A stretch of 64,000 nucleotides of DNA from Dendrocalamus latiflorus (GCA_017311315.1 CM029642.1:13409624-13473623); one strand, 5' to 3'. Positions 1 to 12,575 are shown, counted from the first letter of the stretch. The notes: generated by a model not told the origin, from the sequence alone. Translations and numbers: made by a program.

Positions 1-172
1 GCCGCCCCCGTCTCCGCCATTGCTCCCGCTCCCGTTCGGCGAAGTGGCGCACGACTCGGTCGGTTTGTAAACCGTTCGGAGAAAAAAAACGTCGCTCTAA
101 CCGCCGCGCTGTCCAGCGCCGCCTGTTAGACTTCGTTGCCTTGGTCGCCGCGCCGTCCAGCGCCGCCTACCA

Positions 173-3100
173 ATGGGCATCGTTTCCCTCCCTCGCTGCC
201 CGGTGATTTTTGATGGTGTTAATTACACCGACTTCGTGTCTCACATGCGCATCCATATGCGTGGTCTTCGTCTCTGGGGCGTCCTCTCTGGCGATGTCAC
301 CTGCCCGCCTTGCCCTATTCCTCCGACGGAGCCTACGCCTGTTGCATTGCCCCCGACAGCCGATAAGGCTGCTGCTGAGGCCGCTCGCCTTGCTGATGAT
401 GAAGCTGCCTCTGCCTACCAGGAGGCTCTGGATTCCTACAAGGATCGTCTGACCGTCTACACTCAGTGGTACGATGACGACGCTCGGGCTGCTGCTGTCT
501 TCATCGCCAGTGTCCAGCCTCAGTTTTCTTCTGAGGTTGTGGGACTCCCTTCGGCTTTCCAGATGTGGACTCATCTTCGTCAGCGCTACGAGCCCTCTGG
601 TGATGCCCTGTACCTGTCCGTGGTCCGCCAGGAGCACTCTCTTCAGCAGGGTGATGCTACTGTTGACGCTTTTTACGCTCAGAGTTCTGCTGTCTGGCGT
701 CAGTTGGACTCACTTCGCACTGCTGGCTGTCGTACCTGTCCGTGCTGCCTGGATGTACGTGCTGACCTGGAGTTTTAGCGGGTTTACGAGTTCCTTACTC
801 GCCTTCGTCCTGAGTTCGAGCAAAGGCGTGCCCAGCTCCTTGCACGCCACCCTCGTGTCACTCTCCTGGAGGCTCTTACCGAGATACGCGCGGAGGAGAC
901 TCGTCTGAGTGGTGCTGGTCTGATGCCACTCCCCTCTGTGCTCGCCGCTCGTCCGCCTGCTACACTGCCTCCTCCAGCGGCTACCACAGGTGGTGGTGGC
1001 CGTCCTCCGTCTGGAGATGGTCGTCCTCACTGTTCCTACTGCGACAAGGTCGGCCACATTGAGTCCCAGTGCTATAAGAAGAAGCGACATCTTTCACGCC
1101 GTTCTTCTACTGGCACTAGTGCTTCTACGACGACGTCTGTATCGACTTCTTCAGCAGCTTCTCTCAACGAGCAGGAGATAGCCAGACTTCGACGCCTGCT
1201 TGCCGCTTCAGGTTCTCCCTCGACAGGTTCTGCAGGTTCTGCTACTGACTCTTCGGGCACTAAGAAACCACCCCCTACACAGTCAGGTACCTCCCCGTGG
1301 ATTCTTGATTCTGGAGCATCTTTTCACATGACTCCTGATCCTTCCACTCTGTCTTTTATTACACCTCTTGATTCTCCTATCAGTATTCTTACTGCTGATG
1401 GTACATCTCTTTCTGTCTCTGGTCGAGGATCTCTTAGCAACTCATCCTTTCATGTTCCTTCTGTTGCTCATGTTCCTCGCCTTACCATGCAGCTTCTTTC
1501 TGCCGGGCAGATTACTGACCTTGGTTATCGGGTCATTCTCGACTCTGACTCTTGTTGTGTTCAGGATCGCCACACGGGAGCTCTGGTTGGTTCTGGCCCT
1601 CGGCGCCGTGACTCACAGCGTCTCTGGGAGATTGACTGGCTTCACCTTCCTTCCGCTGCCACCATCGCCGCCAGTCTCTCCGCTTCTGCCACTTCGTCTA
1701 CCGGCTCTTTCGCAGTGGCATCACCGTCTTGGCCATCTGTGTGGATCCCGTCTGTCGTCCTTAGTTCGTCGTGGTCTTCTGGGGTCTGTCTCAGGAGACG
1801 TGTCTTTAGATTGTCAGGGTTGTAAGTTAGGTAAACAGATTCAGCTTTCTTATCCTCATAGTGAGTCTGTGTCTCAGCGCCCTTTTGATCTTGTTCATTC
1901 AGATGTTTGGGGTCCGGCTCCCTTCGTTTCGAAAGGGGGTCATCGATATTATATCATATTTATAGATGATTTCTCTCGTCACACTTGGATATATTTCATG
2001 TCTTCTCGTAGTGAGGCCTTGTCTATCTATAAACAATTTGTCACTATGATTCACACACAGTTCTCCACTCCTATTCGTGTCTTTCGCGCTGATTCTGCTG
2101 GCGAGTACCTTTCTCGTCACCTGCGCAGCTTCCTTGCTGAGCAGGGCACTCTCGCTCAGTTCTCTTGTCCTGATGCTCATGCTCAGAATGGTGTCGCTGA
2201 GCGCAAGCATCGTCACCTCCTTGAGACTGCTCGTGCTCTGATGATCGCCGCCTCTATTCCACCTCACTTTTGGGCCGAGGCTGTTTCCACTGCCACCTAT
2301 CTCGTCAACATCCAGCCCTCTTCTGCTCTTCAGGGTGCGATCCCTGTTGAGCGTCTCTGTGGTCTTCTTCCTGACTACTCTGCCCTTCATCTGTTTGGCT
2401 GCGTTTGCTACGTTCTCCTCGCCCCTCGAGAACGCACCAAACTGACCGCTCAGTCTGTTGAGTGTGTCTTTCTGGGATACAGTGCCGAGCACAAGGGCTA
2501 TCGGTGCTGGGATCCTGTTGGTCGACGGATGCGGGTTTCTCGGGATGTGACTTTCGACGAGTCTCGTCCATTCTACCCACGTCCTGCCTCTCCTTCGGTT
2601 TCCTCTGTAGAGCCTCTGTCTTTCTTGACCTTTCCAGATACACCTATATCTGTTTTGCCCTCGTCCACCTGTCCCACTGAGTCTCCACATATTCCCCCTG
2701 TGGCCTCTCCGCCGTTGTCACCGCCTGCGTCGTCTCCTACGACTCCCCAGGCTCCTCCCACTACAGTACCTTTTCCCCCTATCGTCTACACTCGTCGACC
2801 TCGTATTGAGATTCTTTCAGATGAGTCATCTTCTCCTGATGTTCCATCTTCTTCTGATGCTCCATCTTCCCTTGATGGGTCATCTTCTCCTCGCTACGCT
2901 CTCCGCAATCGCCAGTCGATTCGGCTTCCTGCCCGTTTTGCCTTTGCTGGCGCAGCTACTCGTGAGTCTGTCTCCTACCGGGATGCTGTTACTCACCCTG
3001 AGTGGCAGCTTGCCATGGCCGAGGAGATTGCTGCCCTCGAGCGTACTGGTACTTGGGATCTTGTTCCTTTTCCATCTCATTCTCATCCCATCACGTGTAA

Positions 3101-4487
3101 GTGGGTCTATAAGATTAAGACTCGCTCTGATGGCTCTCTTGAGCGCTATAAGGCGCGTCTTGTTGCTCGTGGCTTCCAGCAGAAGCATGGTGTTGACTAC
3201 GACGAAACTTTTGCTCCTGTGGCCCACATGACCACTGTTCGCACTCTTCTTTCGGTGGCGTCTGTTCGCCACTGGTCTGTTTCTCAGCTTGATGTCAAGA
3301 ATGTCTTTCTTAATGGCGAGTTGCGTGAGGAGGTCTACATGCATCCGCCACCTGGGTATTCTGTTCCTGAGGGCATGGTCTGTCGCCTTCGTCGCTCTCT
3401 CTATGGCCTTAAGCAAGCCCCTCGTGCTTGGTTTGAGCGCTTCTCCTCTGTGGTCACTGCTGCTGGCTTTTCAGCTAGTGATCATGATCCTGCGCTCTTT
3501 GTCCACACTTCGTCTCGTGGTCGGACTCTTCTTCTTCTGTATGTTGATGATATGATCATTACGGGAGATGATTCTGAGTACATTGCCTTTGTCAAGGCTC
3601 GTCTTAATGAGCAGTTCCTTATGTCGGATCTTGGTCCTCTTCGTTACTTCCTTGGGATTGAGGTTACTTCCACTCCAGATGGTTTCTGTATGTCCCAAGA
3701 GAAATATATTCAGGATCTTCTTGATCGCGCCTCTCTCACTGATCAGCGTACTGTTGAGACTCCCATGGAGCTCAATGTTCACCTCCGACTCTCTGATGGC
3801 GAGCCTCTTTCTGATCCGACTCGCTATCGTCATCTTGTTTGGAGTCTTGTCTACCTTGCTGTTACTCGTCCGGATATCACTTATCCAGTTCATATTCTGA
3901 GTCAGTTTGTTTCAGCTCCTACTCAGGTCCACTACAGCCACCTTCTTCGAGTTCTGCGATACCTTCGCGGGACTATCTCTCGCCGTCTCTTCTTTCCACG
4001 TTCCAGCTCGTTACAGCTTCAGGCCTATTCGGATGCTACTTGGGCCAGCGATCCCTCTGATCGCCGGTCTATCTCTGCTTACTGTGTTTTTCTTGGTGGT
4101 TCTCTTATTGCCTGGAAGACGAAGAAACAGACTGCAGTGTCCCGTTCGAGTGCAGAGGCTGAGTTGCAAGCTATGGCTCTCTTGACAGCAGAAATTACTT
4201 GGCTACGGTGGTTACTTGAGGATTTTGGTGTTTCTGTCACTACACCGACTTCTCTCTTGTCAGACAGTACAGGTGCTATCAGTATTGCTCGTGATCCTGT
4301 GAAGCATGAGCTCACCAAGCATATTGGTGTTGATGCTTCTTTCATAAGGTCTTGTGTGCATGATCAGGTGATTACTCTTCAGTATGTGCCTTCAGAGCTT
4401 CAGATAGCGGATTTTTTCACGAAGGCCCAGACTCGAGCACAGCACAGCTTCTACCTCTCCAAACTCAGTGTTGTTGATCCACCATGA
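173..4487 (+). pseudogene. Broken copia gag-pol polyprotein
   Basis: The copia polyprotein provides capsid, protease, integrase and RT/RNase H. The gag part opens at the ATG at 173 (MGIVSLPRCPV...). An in-frame TAG at 776-778 interrupts it, and the same frame stays open on the far side (RVYEFLTRLRPEFE), so a point mutation of CAG is the simplest cause. The frame then carries a zinc knuckle (CSYCDKVGHIESQC, about 1039-1080) and the protease motif WILDSGASFHM (about 1300). Near 1711 the frame changes. The pre-integrase sequence QWHHRLGHLCG, integrase (DVWGPAPF, FIDDFSRHTW, QNGVAERKH), RT (YVDDMIITGDD) and RNase H (SSAEAELQAM) read in the other frame to 4487. The shift fits a loss of two bases just before the codons for QWHH. 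Outside these two lesions the copy looks well kept. Confidence 0.9.
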
Positions 4488-4501
4488 GTTTGAGGGGGGG
4501 G

Positions 4502-4631
4502 TGTTAGAGATATATGTATAGTTTGTTATTCCCCATTGTTATGAGGGGTTCTTTGCATATTTACCACCTGTACTTTGTGTATATATACCGGCCCATTGGC
4601 CTCATATTGAATACAAGCGTTATTCATAACA
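4502..4631 (+). repeat. Probable short 3' LTR of the first copia element
   Basis: The sequence starts with TGTTAGAGA right after a G-run (about 4491-4500) that can serve as polypurine tract. It ends with ATAACA, giving TG...CA ends and a length of 130 bp. It holds a TATATATA stretch and an ATTGAATACAAG end typical of copia LTR R/U5 regions. The matching 5' LTR is outside the window, so the right edge is inferred from the CA terminus only. Confidence 0.6.
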
Positions 4632-6130
4632 GTTTCAAGGTACATGCTTTTGCAAGATTGGATGAGTTGTCATGGTAACTGAATATGCTACTGATGCCAA
4701 AACTGAATACAGGGAAAATTCTGAACTTCTCATTAGAAGCCATTCTGAATCTTGGGCGTAATCCCATGCATTTGTGTAATAGTGGTTGTTCTCAGCTATG
4801 CATTATGCTTGCCTGTTTATATTCTCAATCTGGGAAAGTTAAGAATATGTCATCACTAAAAATTTATTAAAGCACCTTTTTGCTTCCCGCACAAGACAAG
4901 TTACATGCAATGGGGCATGTAACAACAGCAGCTCAAATATAACCTAGCTGTAAAAGTACACAATCTATTTAACCACGATTTAGAAACTACTGTAATTCCT
5001 AAGTTGCTACTAGAGAAATGGTATAGGTAACACTCCAGAAATAGTACACCCAACCCTGATGTAACTATCAGTATGATGCTGAGAGCATCATTGCAGTAAA
5101 ACTAAGAGAGGGTATATGTTTACCCTAAACAGAATCAGTTCATAAACTTGTTCGACATGTTGATTGCCACGATCGTCTGACTGTTCATCCTACAAACGTA
5201 CCTCCTTGGACCTTCTAACCAGCATGCTAGAAATATGGACAAACATGTATGTTGGCTCTTGGCATACAGAGGGGGTAACTGGGAGAGATCACACAAGCAA
5301 AGCAACCTGCTATAACTTGACAATGATGCTTGATCCAATGAAAAAAATTAATCATGATCTAAAGAAAAACACACCCAACATGCTTGATCCGAAGAAATAG
5401 GCATTCGATGTAGCTACAGCCTACAGCTTGTCCACGTTAATTGCAGTGTAAGTACCGCAGCCTCTCCCTACTTGCTTGTGTGATCCAACCAATTCCTCAC
5501 ATGCTGGCATGACAAGATGTTTGTTCTAGCCTTTGCATAGGATAAAGACAGTTACCTGCGAATTCTGTATGTGTTTGACTGTTTGTTCATCTGCTCCAGC
5601 AGCTTCATCATATATCAGGTTAGTTCTTCGGTAAAAAGCCAGAATGCCAAATAGCCTTGACCATAAGGTCATTGACAGACTGGAGCACGGAAAAACTTCC
5701 AAGGCGGAATGCAGGAATCTAACTGAAACATGCCACTCGTGGATGAATTCAATTCAGAATTTAGATGACTTGAGCAGCAAATTGAACCTACGCAAATCAG
5801 CAGTGAAGCATCAGTCTCAAGTGCCAGGTGCTCCTGCAGCCTGCAGGCGTTCTTACGGTTGAAAGAAACACACCAGCAGCAACAAAACACAACTCAGGAA
5901 CAGTAGAACAGTAAGCCCTACAGCTTTCAAGCAGCAATCTTTCGCTTTCCTCTCTCAGATTCAGAATCGAACCAAACCACTAACTTCCGTAAAGAGAATC
6001 TTAAACATGACAACAAAAAATATCCGCCAAAACAAATTACCTCAAGTAGCTCGAAACCTCCAAAGAAGAATCGCGAAAAATATCCGCAAAAAATCACCGA
6101 ATCGATCGGCCTCACTCCCCGCCCTCCGGC
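4632..6130. other. Intergenic/leader sequence with no convincing coding region
   Basis: The stretch is moderately AT-rich with only short chance open frames. On the minus strand, a GC-rich block (about 6180-6042) ends in a good splice-donor match: GAG followed by GTAATTTG, with the donor GT complementing bases 6039-6040. Downstream on that strand is pyrimidine-rich sequence ending in GCAG near 5848. This could be a leader exon and first intron of a leftward gene sharing a promoter region with the GT64 gene, but no coding sequence supports it. Confidence 0.35.
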
Positions 6131-6139
6131 GATGGGAGC

Positions 6140-6371
6140 GACGCCAAGCGCGGGGAGCTGGGGTTTCGGGTCCTACGAGGAGGCACCCCTCACGTGGGCC
6201 CACGTGAGCCCAAACAACCCACTGACCTGTGTAAAATTCCCAATTGTCCCCGCAAACCCCTCCCGATTCCAGCCGTCCTCTGATCCATTCTCCTTTTGAG
6301 TCATTTGAATTTTTAAGGCAACGCATCCGGCTAAAGCTTTTACCGGATCTCGCCACCGCGTCCTCGCCTCC
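6140..6371 (+). promoter_or_regulatory. Putative promoter/5' leader of the GT64 copy
   Basis: A 230-bp stretch between a GC-rich block and the GT64 ATG, with a run of CCACGTGGGCCCACGTGAGC-like G-box (CACGTG) motifs at about 6190-6207. ACGTG cores are common plant bZIP/bHLH sites. No clear TATA box was identified. Assignment as promoter is positional. Confidence 0.35.
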
Positions 6372-7336
6372 ATGCCGTCGTCGCGCCGCCGCCACCACCT
6401 TGTCCTCCTCCTCGCCGTCGTAGCACTCGGCGCCGTCGCAGGCGAGGAAGCTACCTGCGACGCCGCGTCCCGGAGGGACGCCGCGACGCTCCGGCCGGAC
6501 CGGCTCACGGTGCTCCTGAGCGGCTACTCGGAGCGGCGGCTCCCGCTCCTCCGCGCCATCGCGGGCGCGTACGCCTCCCACCCGCTCGTCCTCGCCGTGA
6601 TCGTGCTCTGGTGCAACCCCTCCACGCTGGACCGCCTCCTCCCGCGCTTCCCGCCGCCCATCACCCTCCACCGCACCGCCTCCCTCAACTCCCGCATCCC
6701 TCCATCCGCACCGCCGCAGTCGCCGTCGCCGACGACGACGTCCTCCCCGACGCCGCAGCGATCTCCTTCGCGTTCGCCGCCTGGCAGCAGGCCCGCCCCG
6801 GCTCCCTCGTTGGCTTCTTCCCGAGATCCCACCACCTCGACCTGACCCGCGGGAGGTGGGCGTACACCGCGGCGCAGCCGGGGCGCTACTCCATGGTGCT
6901 CACCAAGTTCATGGTCCTCGGCGTGAACCTCCTGCGCAGGTACTCGTGCTCGCCGGAGCTCGCCACTGCGTCTGCGCGCACCGTGGTGGACCGGAAGCGC
7001 AACTGCGAGGACATCCTCATGAACTTCGTCGCCGCCGAGGCGGCCGGCGAGGGGCTGGTGCTGGTGGAGGCCGGTAGCCTCAGGGACTGGGGCGACCCAA
7101 GGAACGACGCCAACGCCGGCGCCGGTGAGGTGGCCGACGCAATGAAGACCGTGGGCCTGAGCTCGAGAGGGGGGACGGGGCACTGGGAGAAGAGAGGGGA
7201 GTGCATCACGGAGTTCCACCGGCTGCTAGGAAGGATGCCGCTGCGGTACAGCTACGGCAAGGTGGTGGAGGCGGCCGGCGGCGAGCAGGGGCTGTGTAGC
7301 AAAGGCGGCCGGCTCGTACGGTGCGACCAGGAATAG
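6372..7336 (+). pseudogene. GT64-family glycosyltransferase, frameshifted copy
   Basis: The protein resembles plant glycosyltransferase family 64 (EXT-like) enzymes. That family includes the Golgi glycosyl-inositol-phosphoryl-ceramide mannosyltransferase and its C4/C5 relatives. It starts at the ATG at 6372 with a hydrophobic signal-anchor (HHLVLLLAVVALGAVAG), then RLTVLLSGYSERRLPLLRAI and VLWCNPST. The second part holds the donor-binding acidic motif ADDDVL, then LVGFFPRSHHLDL, YSMVLTKFMVLG and NCEDILMNFVAA, and ends with TAG at 7334-7336. The two parts are in different frames, with the break at about 6690-6700 just after LNSR. Combined length is about 320 residues, near full length for the family, with no introns visible. 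Codon use is strongly GC-rich, as in host genes. The frameshift would remove the catalytic domain, so the copy is probably non-functional unless the base call is wrong. Confidence 0.8.
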
Positions 7337-7359
7337 CCTACGCTTCTTGCGGCGTCGGC

Positions 7360-7684
7360 GTGGCACAATTCGGGGGAATGACTGTTGTTTTAGGCGGAGA
7401 CTTCAGACAAATCCTTCCAGTTGTACAGGCCTCAATCAAACGCTCCTACCTATGGCAGCATTTTGAAGTATTCAAGCTGACAATGAGCATTCAGCTGTAT
7501 GTCAGATGATCAGGTCGAGCAACAGAAGACGGCAAAATTTGCAGAATGGATACTGCGAATAGGAGGAGATAAAAAATCAGCAGATGGAGAGGAATGGATC
7601 AGCATTCCAGATGACCTGCTATTAGATAAAGGAGATGATCCAAAGGAGGCGATTGTAAACAATATCTACCCAGACCTCCGGGGA
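7360..7684 (+). pseudogene. Helitron Pif1-like helicase, fragment upstream of the copia insertion
   Basis: The translation gives FGGMTVVLGGDFRQILPVVQ, the core of the Pif1 superfamily-1 helicase carried by plant Helitrons (GGDFRQ is the motif II/III region). It continues with RSYLWQHFEVFKLTM, then after a frame change near 7497 with TAKFAEWILRIGGDK and NNIYPDLRG. The fragment begins only about 25-30 bp after the stop of the GT64 copy, and it lacks Rep and the Walker A part. At 7684 it is cut by the 5' LTR of the young copia element and resumes at 12897. Confidence 0.85.
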
Positions 7685-8004
7685 TGTTGGTTAAACCTCT
7701 GACCGGGTATTGCTTCAGGTAGTTAAGTTTGCATGTTTCTTTCTGTTGATTGCATGCGCGCGAGCTCTGATTTGTGGATGCCGCGCGCAAGTAGGAGGGT
7801 CGTGGCGAGATTCGCTCGCACACGAACCAGGGCATGTACGCACAGGATTTCCGGGACGTGCAGTGGCACGATCAGGATTCCTTTCAATAAAAGGAGAAAT
7901 AGAAGATCAGAAAAGCTGCTAATTCCATTGCAGCACAAACTCTGTATTCTTCGTTGAGAGTTCTGATCTCGCCGGTGGCAAGCATCACCGGGAGTTTACT
8001 AACA
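7685..8004 (+). repeat. 5' LTR of the young copia element
   Basis: It begins TGTTGGTTAAACC and ends TTTACTAACA. It contains a CAATAAAAGG stretch (about 7886-7895) that may serve as TATA or polyadenylation signal, and a GCGCGC-rich central part. It is directly followed by the primer-binding site. It matches the downstream LTR over its full 320 bp as far as I could compare. Confidence 0.95.
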
Positions 8005-8019
8005 ATTGGTATCAAAGCT
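8005..8019 (+). promoter_or_regulatory. Primer-binding site (tRNA-iMet type)
   Basis: TTGGTATCAAAGC sits directly after the LTR. It resembles the usual copia site TGGTATCAGAGC, complementary to the 3' end of initiator methionine tRNA, with an A in place of the usual G. Confidence 0.8.
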
Positions 8020-8042
8020 GTTCGAAAGGGCCTTACGTCGCC

Positions 8043-11000
8043 ATGGTGTCGCCGACGGGTAGTCGCGGCCGCACGCCGCCGGGCACGGACGAGATGGAGA
8101 TCTCCGGCAGGGGTGATGGCTCCGGCGACAAGACGCCACCGCGCACGCCGTCACCAAGTCGCTCGCCGTCGCGCCGATCGCGGACCCGCGACGCCCGCCA
8201 CTCGCGAACCCGTGACGCACGACGCCCACGGGAGGTCGTGATTGAGCGCGTGATCAGGGAGTCCGGCGGCTCCGGCAATTGGCCGCAACTAACGAAGACC
8301 AACTACGACTCGTGGTCTCTGTTGATGAAGCTGAAGCTTCAAGCTCGTCATCTCTGGGATGCCGTCGAGCAAGATGCCGCCGACTTCCACGACGACCGCA
8401 CCGCACTGGAGGCGATCTGCAGTGGGGTGCCTCTGGAGATGGTTCCCACCCTGGCGACCAAGCCGTCGGCCAAGGAGGCGTGGAAGGCGATCAAAACGAT
8501 GCGCATCAGGGACGATCGGGTGCGGAAGTCGACGACGCAGAGTCTGCGCGCCGAGTACGAGCAGATCACGTTCCGCGATGGCGAATCGGTCAAAGATTTT
8601 GCCCTTCGCCTGACGAACATCGTGCAACGGCTGGCGATCCTCGGCGACCCGGAGCCGAAGTCCAAGGTGGTGGCTAAGTACCTGCGCGTCGCTCGACCGA
8701 GGTACAAGCAGCTCGTCGTCTCCATCGAGACACTCCTCGACATCGACGCGCTCTCGATTGAGGAGGTTACGGGGAGGCTCAAGGCGGCAGACGACGACGT
8801 ACTGGCGTTGGCGCAGACCGTCAGCGGCAAGCTGCTGCTCACGGAGGAGCAGTGGATGGAGCGCTACAAGAAGTGGGACCAGGAGTCCAATCGCGGCGGG
8901 TTGAACTCCGGCGGCCGCGGCAAGCGTCGCGGCAGAGGGCGTGGGCGAGGCGCCGGCAGCAGCAACGACTCGCGGGCCGGCACGAACGCAGGCCAGACCG
9001 TCCCCGACGACGTGTGCAGGAACTGTGGCAAGAAGGGCCATTGGGCCAAAGATTGCCGAGGTAAAAGGAAAGTGGAGCAGGCCCACGTAGCCCAGGATGA
9101 TGAGCCCACTCTACTTCTTGCCCTCAGTGCCGTGCAGGAGGAGGGGATTCATCCCCAATTCGAAGCGCCGCCGCCGACCTCGATTCCGGCGATTCCACCG
9201 CCGATCTGCAACGATGGCCAACTCTTTTTCGTCGAGAACAAGGTCTTCGCCGCCTTCGACGAGTCCGGGGACCGGGACCCGAAGCGATGGGTCCTGGACA
9301 CGGGCGCATCCAATCACATGTCGGGCTCACGAGCGGCGTTCTCAAGCCTCGACGCCGGCGTCAGCGGCTCCGTGCGGTTCGGCGATGGCTCCGTCGCCCG
9401 CATCGAGGGGATCGGCACCGTGCTTTTCTTCTGCAAGACCGGAGAGCACCGCGCCATCTCCAACGTCTACTACCTGCCGCGCCTCACCGCCAACATTATC
9501 TCAATCGGCCAGCTCGATGAGATTGGGTACCAGCTGCTGGTCGAAGACGGGGTGATGCGGATCCGCGACGAGGAGCGCCGCCTACTCGCCAAGATCCACC
9601 GTAACCCAAGCCGACTCTACATGCTCGACGTCGACATCGCACGGCCTGTCTGCCTGGCGGCGCGGGGAGAAGAGGAAGCGTGGGTCTGGCACGCCCGATT
9701 CGTCCATCTCCACTTCGCTGCGCTGCGCAAAATGGGAAGGGATGGCCTTGTCCGCGGCATGCCCCCGCTCACCCAAGTGGAGCAAGTCTGTGAAGCGTGC
9801 CTCGCCGGGAAGCATCGTCACTCATCGTTTCCCCAGCGTGCACTCGGACGAGCAACGGAAGTGCTGCAACTGCTCCACGGCGATCTTTGTGGCCCCATCT
9901 CGCCGTCGACACCAAGTGGAAATCGGTACTTCCTCCTCCTCGTCGACGACTGCTCCCGGTACATGTGGCTGTCTCTACCTCCCAGCAAGGATGCTGCACC
10001 CACGGCGATCAAGCGCATCCAGGCAGCGGCGAAGCGCAAATCAGGCAAGCAGGTTCGTGCACTCCGCACGGATCGGGGAGGAGAGTTCCTAGCAAAGGAC
10101 TTCATGCAGTACTGCGCCGAGCTGGGACTTCGTCGCGAGCTGACGGCGCCTTACTCTCCTCAGCAGAATGGCATCGTCGAACGCCGCAATCAAACCGTGG
10201 TTGGGACTGCTCGGAGCATGCTCAAGGCGAAGGGGCTCCCGGGCGAATTCTGGGGCGAGGCGGTCACCACGGCCGTTTATTTGCTCAACCGTTCGTCGTC
10301 CAAGAGCGTGGGTGGCAAGACTCCCTACGAGCTCTGGACCGGGGGTGTCCCTGGAGTTCATCATCTGCGCACCTTCGGGTGTATCGCGCACATGAAGGTG
10401 ACGACACCGAACCTGAGGAAGCTCGACGACCGGAGCAAGCGCACCATCTTCGTCGGCTATGAAGCGGGCTCCAAGGCGTACCGGGTGTACGACCCGGTGT
10501 CCCGACGCGTCCATATTAGTTGCGACGTGGTGTTCGAAGAGATGGCGCAGTGGTCCTGGACCGAGGGCCAACACAGCGAGATGGGAGACTTCGTCGTCGA
10601 GAACTTCAACCTGGCGCCGTCCGGGTCGGTCACCACTACAACGACGACGAGCGCGAGTACATCTGAGGCTGTTGTTTCACCTTCGACCTCACCAGCACCG
10701 TCGGGCCATGCCTCACCAACACCGTCGGGCCACGCCTCACCAGCACCGTCTACCCACGCCTCGCCAACGTCGTCAGCCCTTGCCTCGCCAGTGTACGCCA
10801 CTGGGAGCGCGACATCGGGCATGCACACACTCCAGGACACGCCCTCGATCGAGTTCGTGTCACCACCTGGTGCTGGCGCTTCACAGCAGCTGGATGCAGA
10901 CCATGATGACGACGCTCCGCTTCGGTTCCACAACATCGACAATGTGTTGGGACCGGCTACGCCGCCCGGGTTCGCCTCACGGGAGTTGGGGGAGCAGCTC

Positions 11001-12566
11001 CTACTGGCAAGTGACGTCGAGCCGGCAACATTCACGGAGGCGCTGCAACATGAGTGCTGGCGTCATGCGATGCTCGATGAGATGACATCGATCGAGGCTA
11101 ACGGCACCTGGGAGCTGGTTGAGCCACCACCGTGAGTGCGCCCGATCGGTCTCAAATGGGTCTACAAGACCAAGAAGGACGCTGCCGGGGTCGTCACCAA
11201 GCACAAAGCGCGGCTTGTCGCGAAGGGTTATGTGCAGCGGCAGGGCATCGACTTCGACGAAGTTTTCGCGCCAGTGGCACGCCTTGAATCGGTGCGGCTG
11301 CTGTTGGCACACGCTGGGAACGAAGGCTGGGCCGTGCATCATATGGATGTCAAGTCCGCCTTCCTCAACGGCGAGTTGCAGGAGGACGTCTATGTCAAGC
11401 AGCCACCGGGATTTATCCTCAAGGGGCACGAACAGAAGGTCCTTCATCTTGTCAAGGCCCTCTACGGACTCCGTCAGGCCCCGCGTGCGTGGTACGCCAA
11501 GCTCGACGATTCGCTGATCAAGCTAGGGTTCCACAGAAGCACCTCCGAGCATGCTGTCTATCTCCGCGGTGAGGGCGCACACCGTCTCGTCGTGGGGGTA
11601 TACGTCGATGATCTGGTGATCACAGGTGGCAACCGCATCGACATTGACAAGTTCAAACTGGAGATGAAGTCAACATTCCAGATGAGTGATCTGGGGCTCC
11701 TGCGTTACTATCTTGGCTTGGAGGTAACGCAGACGGAAGAGGGGATCACCGTGAGCCAGAGCGCATACGCAGCGAAGATCCTTGAGAGCGCAGGATTGAC
11801 TGGTTGCAATCCCAGCCACATTCCAATGGAACCGCGTCTCAAGCTGAGTAAGTTGAGTACCACTCCTGCTGTAGATACAACATTCTATAGAAGCATTGTG
11901 GGCTCTCTTCGCTACTTGGTAAACTTGAGGCCGGACTTGGCGTACTCGGTGGGGTATGTTAGCCGTTTCATGGAGAAACCAACCACCGAGCATTTGATAG
12001 CCGTAAAGAGGGTGCTTAGGTACATCTCCGGGACTCTGAACTTCGGTTGTCAGTACAAGAGGAAGAAGAAGGCGGCTCAACTCGTTGGCTACAGCGACAG
12101 CGACCTCGCCGGCGACATTGACACGCGGAAAAGCACTTCCGGTGTACTCTTCTTCCTCGGCAACAATGTCATCACCTGGCAGTCCCAAAAACAGAAGGTT
12201 GTAGCATTATCTTCTTGTGAGGCGGAGTACATCGCTGCGACAACAGCTGCCTGCCAGGGTGTTTGGTTGGCACGTTTGCTTGCTGAGCTCCGGGGCGAGA
12301 AGGCAAGCACCATTGTTTTGAAGATCGACAACCAGTCCGCTATCCAACTCAGTAAGAACCCAGTTTTCCATGATCGAAGCAAACATATTGACACAAGATA
12401 CCATTATATTCGAGAATGCATCGATGAAGGAAGATTGAATGTCGAATCCATCGGCACCACTGAGCAGTTGGCGGACATTTTGACGAAAGCATTGGGGCAT
12501 GAACGTTTCTGTGAACTACGCTCCAAGATCGGCCTCGTCGACGTGAAGCAATTGCACAAGGTTTAG
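8043..12566 (+). pseudogene. Copia gag-pol with one internal stop codon
   Basis: One frame runs from the ATG at 8043 to TAG at 12564-12566 (about 1507 codons) with a single TGA at 11133-11135. Gag lies at residues 1-320 and the zinc knuckle CRNCGKKGHWAKDC at about 9014-9055. The protease motif WVLDTGASNHMSG is at about 9289. Pre-integrase WHARFVHLHF/CEACLAGKH and the integrase core (LVDDCSRYMW, RTDRGGEF, PQQNGIVERRNQ) follow. RT (GLKWVYKTKKD, YVDDLVITGG) and RNase H (SSCEAEYIAA) complete it. The stop lies between integrase and the first RT motif. It sits in CCGTGAG, so a C-to-T change of CGA at a methylated CpG is the likely cause. Everything else is open, as expected from identical LTRs. Confidence 0.93.
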
Positions 12567-12575
12567 GGGGAGAGA

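Larger units (their letters stand above)
1..4631 (+). mobile_element. Ty1/copia LTR retrotransposon, 5' end outside window
   Basis: The domain order gag, CCHC knuckle, aspartic protease, integrase, reverse transcriptase, RNase H is the Ty1/copia order. Bases 1-172 are a leader before the first ATG at 173. The coding region ends with a TGA at 4485-4487. A G-rich polypurine tract follows directly, and then a short sequence with TG...CA ends that I take as the 3' LTR. The 5' LTR and primer-binding site must lie left of the window, so no target duplication can be tested. The coding region is broken, so this copy is not autonomous. Confidence 0.9.

Noticed and set aside
167..637. Minus-strand open frame opposite the copia gag
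   Set aside because: No domain; it is the shadow of GC-rich gag codons on the other strand.
6042..6671. Long minus-strand frame over the GT64 start
   Set aside because: Arg/Gly/Glu-rich shadow of GC-rich sense codons; no domain, and the sense strand has a clear family match.
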